In this document: in pieces, positions 27,202 through 36,300 of the stretch
Layout of the letters: every line of letters begins with the position of its first letter
Numbering within the stretch: position 1 is the stretch's first letter
Assembly (NCBI GenBank): GCA_963719875.1
Contig: CAVRDJ010000004.1
Location: forward strand, 930,001-994,000
Origin: Palsa-360 sp963719875
GTDB taxonomy: Bacteria; Acidobacteriota; Terriglobia; Acidiferrales; UBA7541
Length of the DNA stretch: 64,000 nucleotides
Reading direction: 5' to 3'
Made by a program: the position numbers and the translations under genes
Notes under the pieces: model-generated
The model's input: the letters and a program-made list of their open reading frames with translations, nothing else
What the model was told of the DNA's origin: nothing
Databases searched by the model: none

Positions 27202-29378
27202 TGCGACGCCTACTAGGAAGTTTGTTGATGATTGCTCTTTCTGTGCCTGCTGGTTTCGCACAGCAGGGCCAGCCGATTCCTATCAGTCCTCAGAGCGCTC
27301 CACCTCCGCCAGTAGCTCAGGAACCGGATCAATCGGCGCGGGGCAGAATCCGTGTCGCGGTCAATCTGGTCTTGATTGATGCCCGCGTTACGGATCGCAA
27401 TGGCAAGCTGATCCGCGATTTGAAGCCTGAGCAATTTACAATTCTGGAGAATGATAAGCAGCAGAAGGTGTCATCGGTTGAGTATTTTGATGCGTCTGAG
27501 TATGACGTCGTGCAGCCAACGGAACGCAAACCACTCATTGTCAAGCTGACTGGGCTAAAGCCACCTGAGAACGTCCTGCAGGAACTTCAAAGGCGACGGC
27601 TGGTGGTTCTTTTCTACGACCTCACTTCGTTGCAGCCGGATCAGTTGTTGCGCGCGATAGACTCCGGCCAGGAGTACGTACAGCATCAGATGTCCCCGGC
27701 CGATCTCACGGCTGTCGTGACATTCGGGAATCAATTGCGAGTGTTGGCGAGCTTCACCGACAACCGCGATGCCCTCTTGAGAGCCATCCGGGCCATTCGC
27801 CCGGGCAAGGATTCGGAGCTAGCTGACATGGCTGACGCAGCCCCAATCGCGGGCGAGGTTGACGCGCCTGAAGATACTGGCTCTGCGTTTACGCCAGACC
27901 AAACCGAATTTAACATTTTCAATACGGACCGGAAACTGATGGCAGTGGAATCCTTGGCGCAACTCGTGCGTGAGATTCCAGGGAAAAAATCAGTGATTCA
28001 CTTCACTGGGGGTATCTCGCAGACGGGCGAAGAAAACCGCTCTCAACTGCTTGCCACCGCCGACGCAGCGAACCGCTCCAACATGTCCATTTACACGGTA
28101 GACGCCCGCGGGCTGTACGCAACTATTCCGGGCGGCGATGCTTCCATTGGCGCTGCTCAGGGAATTGCGCTCTTCAACGGCTCGGCCGTCCTCAGGCAAA
28201 CCCAAATGCGCCATGTGTCGCGCGATACGCTGGTCACACTGGCTCTTGACACCGGTGGGAAAGCTTTTTTCGATCGGGGGGATTTCAAAGAAGTCTACCA
28301 ATTGGTGCAGCAAGAGGGCACCGGCTACTACCTGTTGGGCTATTACAGCGCCGATGCCAAGCAAGATGGCCGCTGGCGGCGGGTGCAGGTAAAGGTCGAT
28401 GTCCCGGGGGCGCACGTGCAGTTTCGCCAGGGATACTATGCGGATCGTGACTACGAATCGGCCACCGCCCAAGATCGACAGCAGCAGTTGAGCGGTGCCA
28501 TGCGGAGCGAATCTCCACGCGTGGACTTGCCACTGGCGCTTTCCACATCGTTCTTCCGTCTGGGAGACAGAGAATATTTCGTGCCACTCGACGCGAAACT
28601 GGACTCCAGCGCCGTGGAATGGGCTGAAAAACGGGGCAATCATGAGGCCCAATTCCAGTTCGCTGCCGAGGTCCGTGATGAAAAATCGCACCGAATAGTT
28701 TCTGCGCTGCAGGATTCAATTTCGGTTAGCCTCGCGGCGGACCGATTCCAGCGCCGCCCGCTGCTTTACCAGGGCGGTGTAATTCTTCCACCAGGCCAAT
28801 ACCGGCTGAAGTTTCTTGCCCGCGAAGACGCCACAGGGCGTATCGGAACATTTGAGGAGGATCTGAATCTCCCCGAGCCGCAATTATCGAAAATGGAGTT
28901 GAGTTCTGTATTGCTTTCAAATCAGATGGAAGCAACGCGTAACTCTTCAGAGGTCAAGCGAAGTGCGCTTGGGCCCGACTCGAAACTGAAGACTTCACCA
29001 CTGGATACCATTGAAGGGCGGATCGTCCCGAATGTCACGCGCGTATTCACCTCCGCGCAAAAGCTTCTTGTGTACTTCCAGGCATATTTGCCGACAAATC
29101 TGGATGCTTCAAAACTGCGCGCTGGCCTCGTCTTCTTCTACAACGGGGAGTGGTTCAGCGAGACCCCTCTCGCCACCGCATCCGATGTGAACGAGAAAAC
29201 TCGAGTCGCCTCGTTCCGAGTCGATCTGCCGCTTGGAACATTTCCTGTCGGACAATACGAGATACACGCAATTGCGGTAAATGCGAATGGGGAACAAGCG
29301 GCTTTTGGACAAAATTATTTTGTATTGCGAGCCCCCGCCACAGGCGCGGGGGGAGGCTCCATGGGTTCAACGAATTAA
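27201..29378 (+). CDS. Secreted VWFA-related protein (acidobacterial family)
   Basis: A 725-residue protein with a signal peptide (MRRLLGSLLMIALSVPAGFAQ). The part VNLVLIDARVTDRNGKLIRDL followed by FTILENDKQQKVSSVEYF is the start typical of acidobacterial VWFA-related proteins (TIGR03436). The VWA domain spans about 125-390. RRLVVLFYDLTSLQP carries a D.TS variant of the metal site, and KKSVIHFTGGISQTG, YTVDARGL and YYLLGYYSAD are later landmarks. The C-terminal 300 residues look like beta-sandwich repeats (PPGQYRLKFLAREDATGRIG). VWA domains bind proteins through a metal ion. Its ATG overlaps the receptor's TAA, so a joint role at the cell surface is likely, perhaps as a binding partner of the receptor. 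Confidence 0.88.
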   Translation: MRRLLGSLLMIALSVPAGFAQQGQPIPISPQSAPPPPVAQEPDQSARGRIRVAVNLVLIDARVTDRNGKLIRDLKPEQFTILENDKQQKVSSVEYFDASEYDVVQPTERKPLIVKLTGLKPPENVLQELQRRRLVVLFYDLTSLQPDQLLRAIDSGQEYVQHQMSPADLTAVVTFGNQLRVLASFTDNRDALLRAIRAIRPGKDSELADMADAAPIAGEVDAPEDTGSAFTPDQTEFNIFNTDRKLMAVESLAQLVREIPGKKSVIHFTGGISQTGEENRSQLLATADAANRSNMSIYTVDARGLYATIPGGDASIGAAQGIALFNGSAVLRQTQMRHVSRDTLVTLALDTGGKAFFDRGDFKEVYQLVQQEGTGYYLLGYYSADAKQDGRWRRVQVKVDVPGAHVQFRQGYYADRDYESATAQDRQQQLSGAMRSESPRVDLPLALSTSFFRLGDREYFVPLDAKLDSSAVEWAEKRGNHEAQFQFAAEVRDEKSHRIVSALQDSISVSLAADRFQRRPLLYQGGVILPPGQYRLKFLAREDATGRIGTFEEDLNLPEPQLSKMELSSVLLSNQMEATRNSSEVKRSALGPDSKLKTSPLDTIEGRIVPNVTRVFTSAQKLLVYFQAYLPTNLDASKLRAGLVFFYNGEWFSETPLATASDVNEKTRVASFRVDLPLGTFPVGQYEIHAIAVNANGEQAAFGQNYFVLRAPATGAGGGSMGSTN

Positions 29379-29818
29379 TTGGTTTGCCGAGATTGTCCAT
29401 GCAAGAGATGTCGAAAGTTGAAACGAGAATTGCCAAGAGCCATGAGCATGTCCGGGGATCGGCGAAGAATAGAAATGCCTAGCCGCTTAAATTTGTTGAA
29501 TGAAGCAGAAGGACCAGGCCTTGCACGGCTACGTGTCTCCAAGCCTAACCTTTCGTTCCGCAAGCAGAATTGCGGGGGGCGAGCTTTGATCCAAGACCTG
29601 GCACGACCATCCTTAGCAAGCTCCTGCGGACAGGATTTGTATGTGTGTTTCAGACGATGCGACAGGCAGCTAGCGGCGCTGCGATTTTTCATCGGGACCA
29701 AGAGGCAGAATTTCCTAGACACCCATTACGTGCGCACAAACGACGAACAGCCACAGAGGACTGCAGGGCGCACGCCGCGGGTGATCCCTCGAGGCGGCGA
29801 TGGAAAGGGGGCAGATTT
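29379..29818. other. Intergenic region before the glycosyltransferase cluster
   Basis: About 440 bases. One frame stays open (29379-29822), and the glycosyltransferase frame is open back to 29570, but neither part looks like protein sequence of a known family and both are Arg-rich. The region probably holds the promoter and leader of the cluster that follows. I see no firm promoter pair. Confidence 0.45.
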
Positions 29819-30997
29819 GTGACTCGCGCACTTCGATTTCTAATATATTCCCAGGACGGAATGGGTTTGGGCCACCTAAGAAGAAATACGCTTATTGGAC
29901 AAAAGATTCTAGAAGCGGCTCCGGGCAGCAGCGTTCTGTTGATCGCAGATTCCCCCGTCGCCCCATTTTTCAGCTTGCCGGCGGGTATGGACTTTTTGAA
30001 GCTGCCGTCCATAAAGAAGATCGGTCCTGGCCAATGGCGGCCAACCCATCTCCAGACAAGTGAACAAGACATGGAAGAAATGCGCGCTGCCCTATTGCGC
30101 GGCGTTTTCCGGTGTTTTAAGCCAGACCTTCTCTTGGTGGATCACATGCCGGTGGGGGCTAGGGGAGAACTTACCGCGGCGCTTAGTGTTCTTAAGCATG
30201 CGCGCCCCACTTGCGCGGTCGTACTCGGCCTCCGGGACATCCTGGATGCTAAGGATGTGATTGCACGCGTCTGGCAGGCCGAAGGAGCGTATAACGCCCT
30301 GCGTAAATATTATCACCGCGTCCTCATCTACGGCAGCAGTCAAATTTTTGATTCGCGCGGGTCGTACAATCTGCCCGTTCCGTCACGGGGTATCCATTAC
30401 TGCGGGTACGTCGTGAATTCCGGGCCAGTTCGCCCCGCGAGAGATGTCCGCCATGCACTCCGAGCGGGCGCCCGGAAATTGGTGTTCGTTTCGGCAGGCG
30501 GTGGCCACGACGGCTACACCCTGATGCAGGCGTATGTGCGAGCCGTTCGTCTTCTTGAATCTAGGGTTGACTTCCTGACTTTGATGGCCGTCGGTGTGAA
30601 TCTGGCCCCCGAGTTGATGCGCGAGTTGGAGGTTGAAGCCAAGGGGCTGCCGATTCAGGTTCGCACTCACGTCTCCGACAGTTTGAGCCATTTAGCTGCC
30701 GCGGATCTCGTCGTCTGCATGGCGGGCTACAACACGTTGTCTGAAGTGCTGTCCTTGAAGAAAAGGGCCTTGGTCGTGCCGCGGGCGGGCCCGAGCGCGG
30801 AACAGAGGATGCGAGCTGGACTTTTCGCCGATAGGGGTCTTGTCGAGATGCTCGACCCGAGCGATCTTACTCCTGAACTGCTGGCCCTACGCCTGATGGT
30901 CGCCTTGCAATCCGGAAATGGGCATATCCAGGACCGGGGCTTCCAGATGGATGGTGCCGGACAAGCGGCGAACTGTCTGCTGGAACTTCTTCAGTAA
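29819..30997 (+). CDS. Glycosyltransferase of the MurG-like COG4671 type
   Basis: The protein has 392 residues from a GTG at 29819, preceded by AAGGGGG eight bases upstream. It begins TRALRFLIYSQDGMGLGHLRRN, the glycine/histidine loop that marks predicted glycosyltransferases of COG4671 and resembles MurG-type GT-B enzymes. The second Rossmann half starts near KLVFVSAGGGHDGYTLM and contains LAAADLVVCMAGYNTLSEVL and VPRAGPSAEQRMRA, the nucleotide-sugar binding region. It should transfer a sugar from a nucleotide donor at the inner face of the membrane; donor and acceptor are unknown. First gene of a tightly packed + strand cluster with two GT4 enzymes, APH-like proteins and an ABC exporter. 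Confidence 0.85.
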   Translation: MTRALRFLIYSQDGMGLGHLRRNTLIGQKILEAAPGSSVLLIADSPVAPFFSLPAGMDFLKLPSIKKIGPGQWRPTHLQTSEQDMEEMRAALLRGVFRCFKPDLLLVDHMPVGARGELTAALSVLKHARPTCAVVLGLRDILDAKDVIARVWQAEGAYNALRKYYHRVLIYGSSQIFDSRGSYNLPVPSRGIHYCGYVVNSGPVRPARDVRHALRAGARKLVFVSAGGGHDGYTLMQAYVRAVRLLESRVDFLTLMAVGVNLAPELMRELEVEAKGLPIQVRTHVSDSLSHLAAADLVVCMAGYNTLSEVLSLKKRALVVPRAGPSAEQRMRAGLFADRGLVEMLDPSDLTPELLALRLMVALQSGNGHIQDRGFQMDGAGQAANCLLELLQ

Positions 30998-31003
30998 CGT
31001 GGT

Positions 31004-32242
31004 GTGGGGGCCCTCTTGAACCCGGTTCTGACAGTTGGATATGTGGTGAGCACTTGGCCTCGGTTGTCGCAGACGTTTGTCCTGACTGAAGTCATGGCCT
31101 TGGAGAGATCCGGTGTGCCGCTGCGGATCTTTTCCGTGAAGGACCCAGGCGGCGAGCCGGTTCACGCAAAGGTGGCCGAAGTCCGCGCCGAAGTGACTTA
31201 CCTTTCTTTCCGTTGTGGATGGCAGCGCATCGTGCGCGCCAATCTGCGGCTAGCACGAAAGCTGCCGGCCCGCTATCTGCGCGCTTTGGGGCATGCCATT
31301 AGCTACGGGCGCATCGGAATCGTACGTCGTTTTTTTCAGGCCTGCTATTTAGCTGACCTATTACGTAATGAACCGGTTACACACTTGCACGCTCACTTCG
31401 CCACTGCCCCAACGCTAGTCGCTATGTTCGCCTCTGAACTGACTGGCATCCCGTACACCTTTACAGCGCACGCCAGAGATATTTATGTCGATACTCAGCA
31501 CAGGCTGCTGCGCAAGGAAATCGCTCAAGCACGCGCCGTGGTCACGGTAAGCGAGTACAACCGGGAATATTTGAAGAGAGAGAGCAGTCCTTCATCCAAC
31601 GGGAAAATCCACTGCATCTATAACGGGCTCGACCTTGCCAATTTCAACTTCCACTGCCCACGCGCGTCCGATCTCGGGCCGCCCGTAATTCTTTCGGTCG
31701 CCAGGCTCATCCGCAAGAAAGGGCTGGAGGACTTGATCAAAGCCGCCGCGATTCTAAAGAAGCAGGGACGGACCTTTAAAATGGAGATCGTCGGCAGTGG
31801 GCCACTGCGAGCGGCACTGGAAAATCAAGCAGCGGAGCTGTCTCTAGGTGACTGTGTCGAGTTCCGTGGCGCGCAACCCCAGGAAAGTGTTTCGTCGGCA
31901 TATGATCGCGCGGCTATTTTTGCGCTTCCCTGCGTTGTAACGAAGGACGGAGACCGCGACGGAATCCCGACGGTCATACTGGAGGCTATGGCCAGCGGTG
32001 TTCCGGTTGTGTCCACTCCGGTGTCAGGTATCCCGGAGCTAATCGATTCTTTTCGTGACGGTGTGCTGGTTCCTCCAAACAACCCATTGATGCTGGCTGA
32101 CGCATTAGACCTGCTTCTCTCGGATCCAGAGCTTCGGGACAATCTCGCTCGAGCAGCCCGAGCCAAGATAGAGTCGGCGTTCCTCGTGGAACACAGCTCC
32201 AGCCAGTTGCTCAGCCTATTCCTAAATGGAGCCGGCCGATGA
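31004..32242 (+). CDS. Glycosyltransferase family 4
   Basis: A 412-residue GT-B enzyme. The N-terminal half starts TVGYVVSTWPRLSQTFVLTEV, the common start of colanic-acid-type GT4 proteins, and has THLHAHFATAPTLVAMF and YTFTAHARDIYV. The C-terminal half has VILSVARLIRKKGLEDLIKA and the retaining GT4 signature EAMASGVPVVSTPVSGIPEL, whose first Glu binds the sugar nucleotide. It would add a hexose to a growing lipid-linked or peptide-linked chain. The start may be GTG 31004, or TTG 31016, which has GGGGG five bases upstream. It begins six bases after the previous stop and overlaps the next gene by four bases. Confidence 0.88.
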   Translation: MGALLNPVLTVGYVVSTWPRLSQTFVLTEVMALERSGVPLRIFSVKDPGGEPVHAKVAEVRAEVTYLSFRCGWQRIVRANLRLARKLPARYLRALGHAISYGRIGIVRRFFQACYLADLLRNEPVTHLHAHFATAPTLVAMFASELTGIPYTFTAHARDIYVDTQHRLLRKEIAQARAVVTVSEYNREYLKRESSPSSNGKIHCIYNGLDLANFNFHCPRASDLGPPVILSVARLIRKKGLEDLIKAAAILKKQGRTFKMEIVGSGPLRAALENQAAELSLGDCVEFRGAQPQESVSSAYDRAAIFALPCVVTKDGDRDGIPTVILEAMASGVPVVSTPVSGIPELIDSFRDGVLVPPNNPLMLADALDLLLSDPELRDNLARAARAKIESAFLVEHSSSQLLSLFLNGAGR

Positions 32243-33573
32243 AGATTCTCTACCTTTCAACGGATCCCGGAATTGATCCGGCCGGACAAGGTGGGGGCTC
32301 CATTCACATTCGTTCCTTCGTTCGAGCCTTGGCGGATCAGGGTCACCAGCTGACCCTCGTTTGCAGTGCCACCGCGAATGATCAGGCCATTGACGCAAAT
32401 TTGGGTGCGGCGGTGCGCCTGGTGCCCCTTGCGAAGTGGAATAGTGTGCTGGCTCGTGGTCTGCGCCAAATTAGCCGGCTCGCCGGGAGGCCGGTTCGCG
32501 GGCACGCGGATATCGTCCGTGCGCTCCACAATTTTTGTTTTGCTCTGATTGCGAGGGCTGCCGCACGAGAACTCAAGCCAGATTTCATCTACGAGCGTTA
32601 CAGCCTGTGGGGGATGTCGGGGCTGTGGCTTGCAAGGAAGTTGGGAATACCCTTGGTGCTCGAAGTGAATGCGCCTTTGGTCTACGAACAGCAGCAATAT
32701 CGTGCGGGTGTGATTTGTCCGCCGCTGGCGCGTTGGGTTGAACGTCACGTTTGGCAAGGAGCTGACTTGGTGATCGCGGTTTCGGAATCGCTGCGCGGTC
32801 GACTGCAATATTCCGGGGTAGACCATCACCGTATTCAAGTCCTGCCCAACGGCGTTGATCCTAAATTGTTCCACGGGGATTCAAGTGGCAGGGCCCTAAG
32901 AGAGAATATGAAGCTTGATGGTCACTTTACCGTTGGTTTTGTTGGTACCTTTCGGCGTTGGCATGGAGTGGATCTGTTACTGACGACTTTTGAGAACCTG
33001 CACCGAATCGATCCCAAGACCCACCTCCTTTTAGTGGGGGAGGGCCCCCTACGATCTCGCTTCGAGGAACAAGTTCGAAATGCAGGTCTAGTGAAGGCGG
33101 TGACGTTCGTCGGGAGAATCGCTCATCAAGATGTGCCAAAGTATTTGGCCGCTATGGATGTTGCGGTCGCGCCGTATCCGGCTCTGGAAGAGTTCTACTA
33201 CTCGCCGATCAAGTTGTTTGAATACATGGCCGCCGGCCGAGCAGTGGTCGCAAGCCGGGTAGGGCAGGTGGCTGAAATCCTCGTCGATGGGGAAACCGGC
33301 TTGTTGTTCGAGCCCGGAAACAGCGCAGACCTATTGCGGTGTCTTCAGAAAATCCGGTCAGACCCAACCTTGAGTCTCGAATTGGGGCAAAGAGCGAGCG
33401 CTTCGTGCACGGAACACACCTGGAATCGAAACGCCGCGCGGGTCATTGATTGGGTTGAACCGTTGTTGAACCGAATCGGCTCGCCCACGTCTTCGATTCG
33501 AGAACAAAAAACTGGCTCAGAGCTATCTCGGCAACAGCACCTGGAGAGCAGTGAAGGAGGGGGACGGGCATGA
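32239..33573 (+). CDS. Glycosyltransferase family 4
   Basis: A 444-residue GT4 enzyme whose ATG overlaps the previous stop (ATGA). It starts MKILYLSTDPGIDPAGQGGGSIHI with the early glycine-rich acceptor loop. The middle shows FIYERYSLWGMSGLWLARKL and LVLEVNAPL; the C-terminal half has FTVGFVGTFRRWHGVDLLL, LLLVGEGPLRSRFEEQV, a VAPYPALEEFYYSPIKLFEYM segment typical of GT4 and AAGRAVVASRVGQVAEIL. The last 35 residues are polar and add nothing recognisable. The acceptor is unknown. It overlaps the first APH-like gene by four bases, so the two are translated together. Confidence 0.88.
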   Translation: MKILYLSTDPGIDPAGQGGGSIHIRSFVRALADQGHQLTLVCSATANDQAIDANLGAAVRLVPLAKWNSVLARGLRQISRLAGRPVRGHADIVRALHNFCFALIARAAARELKPDFIYERYSLWGMSGLWLARKLGIPLVLEVNAPLVYEQQQYRAGVICPPLARWVERHVWQGADLVIAVSESLRGRLQYSGVDHHRIQVLPNGVDPKLFHGDSSGRALRENMKLDGHFTVGFVGTFRRWHGVDLLLTTFENLHRIDPKTHLLLVGEGPLRSRFEEQVRNAGLVKAVTFVGRIAHQDVPKYLAAMDVAVAPYPALEEFYYSPIKLFEYMAAGRAVVASRVGQVAEILVDGETGLLFEPGNSADLLRCLQKIRSDPTLSLELGQRASASCTEHTWNRNAARVIDWVEPLLNRIGSPTSSIREQKTGSELSRQQHLESSEGGGRA

Positions 33574-35081
33574 ATCTTGCCGACGCGTTATCCGAACATG
33601 GCAGCCTGGAAGAGATAAACGGTATGTTGCTATCAGGGGACCGCCACGCCGTGTTACTGCGCGAACTGAGCGCACTGCTCTCCCCGTCGAACACCCTGGA
33701 GCATTGCTATGTGCGGCACGCGCGATTCAGGCCCGGCCACAAGCTCAGGGCGAACTTCGACGCGGACATTCGCACTCAAGATGGTGCGCGCTCTAGTACT
33801 CGTGCGATCGAGGTGACCTGGAGACCACCGCGAGGTAAGGACCACCACGGCATGGCGATGGACCTCGGCGAGATGCAGGAGGAGGCTATACGACGGCGCG
33901 TGGCGGCTCCCTTCTGCCGTCTCGTAGCCGATCTACCGGCGCTGGGCATGAGTGTCAAGGTCTCGCCACTGGATGCGCATTTTCCCCAGTTGGTTCGAAT
34001 GTCCGACCCGAATTACATAGGCGACGTAGTAGCGCGCATGTCTTCGGCTGGGGATGCACGGAAGATTAGGCCCCTGACCAATCGTTATAAGGTTACCTGT
34101 ATTCGATACCGCCCCGGCAGGCGCCACGTTCTGCGCTACGACTCCCTCGACTCGCCGGAGTGCGGGACCTTATTCGCGAAGATGTACGCGGGTGAGGATG
34201 GCGCGCGGGCGTCTCACGTGGCGACAGTGGCTGCAGATTGGTTTGGGCAGTTCGGAGAAGGTATAACATCGTTGCGGCCGCTGGCCTATCTCCCGGAGGA
34301 CGCTGTTGTCCTTTATCGTCGAATCTTGGGCGAGCCGCTTTCCCAACGTCTACAGAATCCCAGCCGAATTGCTGGAAAGAGCTTGAGGGCAGTCGGGTTG
34401 GCGCTCCGCGCCTTGCACAAAGTGCCCCATGAGATCGTCGGTCCGTTGAAACTTCATGACCTCGCAGCGGAGATTAAACAGATCCGGCGATCTTGTGAGC
34501 ATCTCCCCACTCTTTTGCCGTCGGCAGGCGACACAATTAAGGCGATGCTGGCTCGCGCAACAGAACTAGACGAAAGACTTCCGAAGGAGCAGCCCACCTT
34601 TGCCCATGGGGATTTTATATCCGAACACATTTGGGTCTCATCCGCAGGGCTGGTGCTCATTGATTTCGACAACTGCTTCCTTGCTGACCCGGCGCTGGAT
34701 ATAGGAAAGTTTTTGGCTGATCTTGAATTGCTCTATGCCAACCACTGCCTGCAGGGCGTGGAAGAGGCGAAAGAGGTGTTCCTCGCAGGTTACCGCACCG
34801 GCCTGCCGGTCGAGCGCCTGGTCCGCGCCCGTCTCTTCGAGGCGATCAAATTGGTAAAGATGGCCGCTCGTCGTGTGTACGTATTCGAACGTGACTGGGC
34901 CTCCCGAACCACGAGCCTGATTGCTCGCGCCCAGGCGTTAATGGCCAATCTCGAAGATACCTTGGGCCCGCCCGCCAGGCCGGTATCCGTACAAGGGCGG
35001 ACCGAAGGAACAGTCGTGCGGAATGAAGGTCCAAAGAGCCTGCCGCAGCCAGGCCTTGAAAAAACCGCGTCGACGATCTAG
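33570..35081 (+). CDS. APH-like phosphotransferase 1, catalytic Asp kept
   Basis: A 503-residue protein, longer than its relatives. It has a protein-kinase-like APH fold. The N-lobe-like region contains CIRYRPGRRHVLRYDS and GTLFAKMYA, whose Lys may bind ATP. The C-lobe has FAHGDFISEHIWVSSAGLVLIDFDNCFLADPALDIGKFL. H346, G347 and catalytic-base D348 match the APH motif HGDxxxxN, except that the Asn is His353. The metal Asp is in IDFD. The first about 140 residues may be a second incomplete N-lobe or a separate domain. APH-fold enzymes phosphorylate hydroxyls of small molecules or sugars. Here, among glycosyltransferases, a sugar or glycan acceptor is more likely than an antibiotic; that is inference. 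ATGA overlap with the gene before. Confidence 0.75.
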   Translation: MNLADALSEHGSLEEINGMLLSGDRHAVLLRELSALLSPSNTLEHCYVRHARFRPGHKLRANFDADIRTQDGARSSTRAIEVTWRPPRGKDHHGMAMDLGEMQEEAIRRRVAAPFCRLVADLPALGMSVKVSPLDAHFPQLVRMSDPNYIGDVVARMSSAGDARKIRPLTNRYKVTCIRYRPGRRHVLRYDSLDSPECGTLFAKMYAGEDGARASHVATVAADWFGQFGEGITSLRPLAYLPEDAVVLYRRILGEPLSQRLQNPSRIAGKSLRAVGLALRALHKVPHEIVGPLKLHDLAAEIKQIRRSCEHLPTLLPSAGDTIKAMLARATELDERLPKEQPTFAHGDFISEHIWVSSAGLVLIDFDNCFLADPALDIGKFLADLELLYANHCLQGVEEAKEVFLAGYRTGLPVERLVRARLFEAIKLVKMAARRVYVFERDWASRTTSLIARAQALMANLEDTLGPPARPVSVQGRTEGTVVRNEGPKSLPQPGLEKTASTI

Positions 35082-35119
35082 TGGATCGACCCTACACGTG
35101 GGCGAGGGGAGAGGGCACA

Positions 35120-36130
35120 GTGTCTATATTATTTGAACCGGTTACCGATCCTGGCATTCGGACTCTCTCTGAGATTCTCGGTCCTGTGGCGCTGGCCAAA
35201 CATATGCAAGGTGTTTGGCTGGGCCCTCGGATTGGAGGAACGATCCATGAAATTCGGGTTCGTCTGCTGCGCCACCATGTAGGCCGCCGCTGCACGTTGG
35301 AAATCGGCTTGCGTACCGAGGAGGGTGGGTGGCATTTCGTGATCGGCAAGGTCTACCACAACAATCGTTTTGACGCATTTCAGGCCCTAGAGAAGATTCA
35401 GCGGGTGGGCTTCGGTCCCGGGGATGAGTTTTCGATTCCCCAGCCACTGGCATACCTACACTCGTTGCGTCTATCTCTGCAAGAAAGAGTGGAAGGGCCA
35501 ACGGCAGAAGAAGTCTTCATCTCTGGCGATGAAGCGGGCCGTGCCGCAGCGGCAGAGCGATGCGCGCTGTGGCTGGCCCGATTCCACGCCCTTGCGCCTC
35601 ACACGCGATCACTATCGCATCCCGGTGACTATCTCAATTCAAAGAGGATGCGGCGATGCGGGGACGAGATAGCCAAACTGGATGAAAGCTTCGCTGCCAA
35701 AGCGGATCGGCTGCACCATCTGCTGGAAGATGCCGCACCGTCGCTTAGCAATGTGGACGTATGCGCGGGTCATGGGGCCTATCGTCCCGATCACATCATA
35801 TTAGCCCAGGGCCGAACCGTCGTTTTTGATTTGGATACGCAAGATGTCGCGGACCCGGCACGCGATTTGGCCAGATTCTTGGTGGCGCTCCGCCGCCTGG
35901 CATTGGAGCTTGGCTCGATTAGGTGTCTGGATGAACCGTATGAGGTGTTTCTGAAGACCTATCTTGCTGTGGGTCAACAGGGGGCGGAGAGTAACCTTCG
36001 CGTTTTCGAAGCCGCGGCTTACCTCAAACGGGCGAAACACCTTCTCGCCCGGCGGGCTCCCCACTGGCGCGAAAATGCGGATGCGATGTTGGACGAAGGA
36101 ATTCGGGTCCTTGAGCGGGAGGTTCCGTGA
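35120..36130 (+). CDS. APH-like protein 2, pseudokinase (HGA)
   Basis: The protein has 336 residues from a GTG at 35120 with GGGAGAGGG upstream; this start lines up with those of the paralogues at 36293 and 38521. An earlier GTG at 35081 overlaps the previous stop. Landmarks shared with the array are LLRHHVGRRCTLEIGLR, IGKVYHNNRFDAFQALEKIQ, GDEFSIPQPLAYL, a WLARFHAL helix, CAGHGAYRPDHIILAQGRTV and FDLDTQDVADPARDLARFL. At the catalytic place H218-G219-A220 replaces HGD, and the usual Asn is His225. The metal-binding DxD is kept. This suggests nucleotide or ligand binding without normal phosphotransfer. It is most like the three following genes. Confidence 0.75.
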   Translation: MSILFEPVTDPGIRTLSEILGPVALAKHMQGVWLGPRIGGTIHEIRVRLLRHHVGRRCTLEIGLRTEEGGWHFVIGKVYHNNRFDAFQALEKIQRVGFGPGDEFSIPQPLAYLHSLRLSLQERVEGPTAEEVFISGDEAGRAAAAERCALWLARFHALAPHTRSLSHPGDYLNSKRMRRCGDEIAKLDESFAAKADRLHHLLEDAAPSLSNVDVCAGHGAYRPDHIILAQGRTVVFDLDTQDVADPARDLARFLVALRRLALELGSIRCLDEPYEVFLKTYLAVGQQGAESNLRVFEAAAYLKRAKHLLARRAPHWRENADAMLDEGIRVLEREVP

Positions 36131-36300
36131 TGGCCCGCTTGGCTGGTGAACGGGTGAGCATTTTGAAGGCCGATCAACGGGATCTCACGCTTGCTTTCCT
36201 TGGGGCGCCGGGTCAAGCAGATGCGGAATTTCCTTGCCACACGCCGCCGATTAGTACTTTCGACCAGAGTTTCGCGGCACGGGAGCAAGACCGTGGGTGA
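36130..36300 (+). CDS. Small overlapping frame between APH-like genes 2 and 3
   Basis: A 56-codon frame whose ATG overlaps the upstream stop (TGATG) and whose end overlaps the GTG of the next APH-like gene. The product begins MARLAGERVSILKADQRD and contains HTPPISTF. It resembles nothing I know. Tight overlap at both ends is the main argument for translation, perhaps only to couple the two large genes. It may equally be chance reading through a spacer. Confidence 0.3.
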   Translation: MARLAGERVSILKADQRDLTLAFLGAPGQADAEFPCHTPPISTFDQSFAAREQDRG

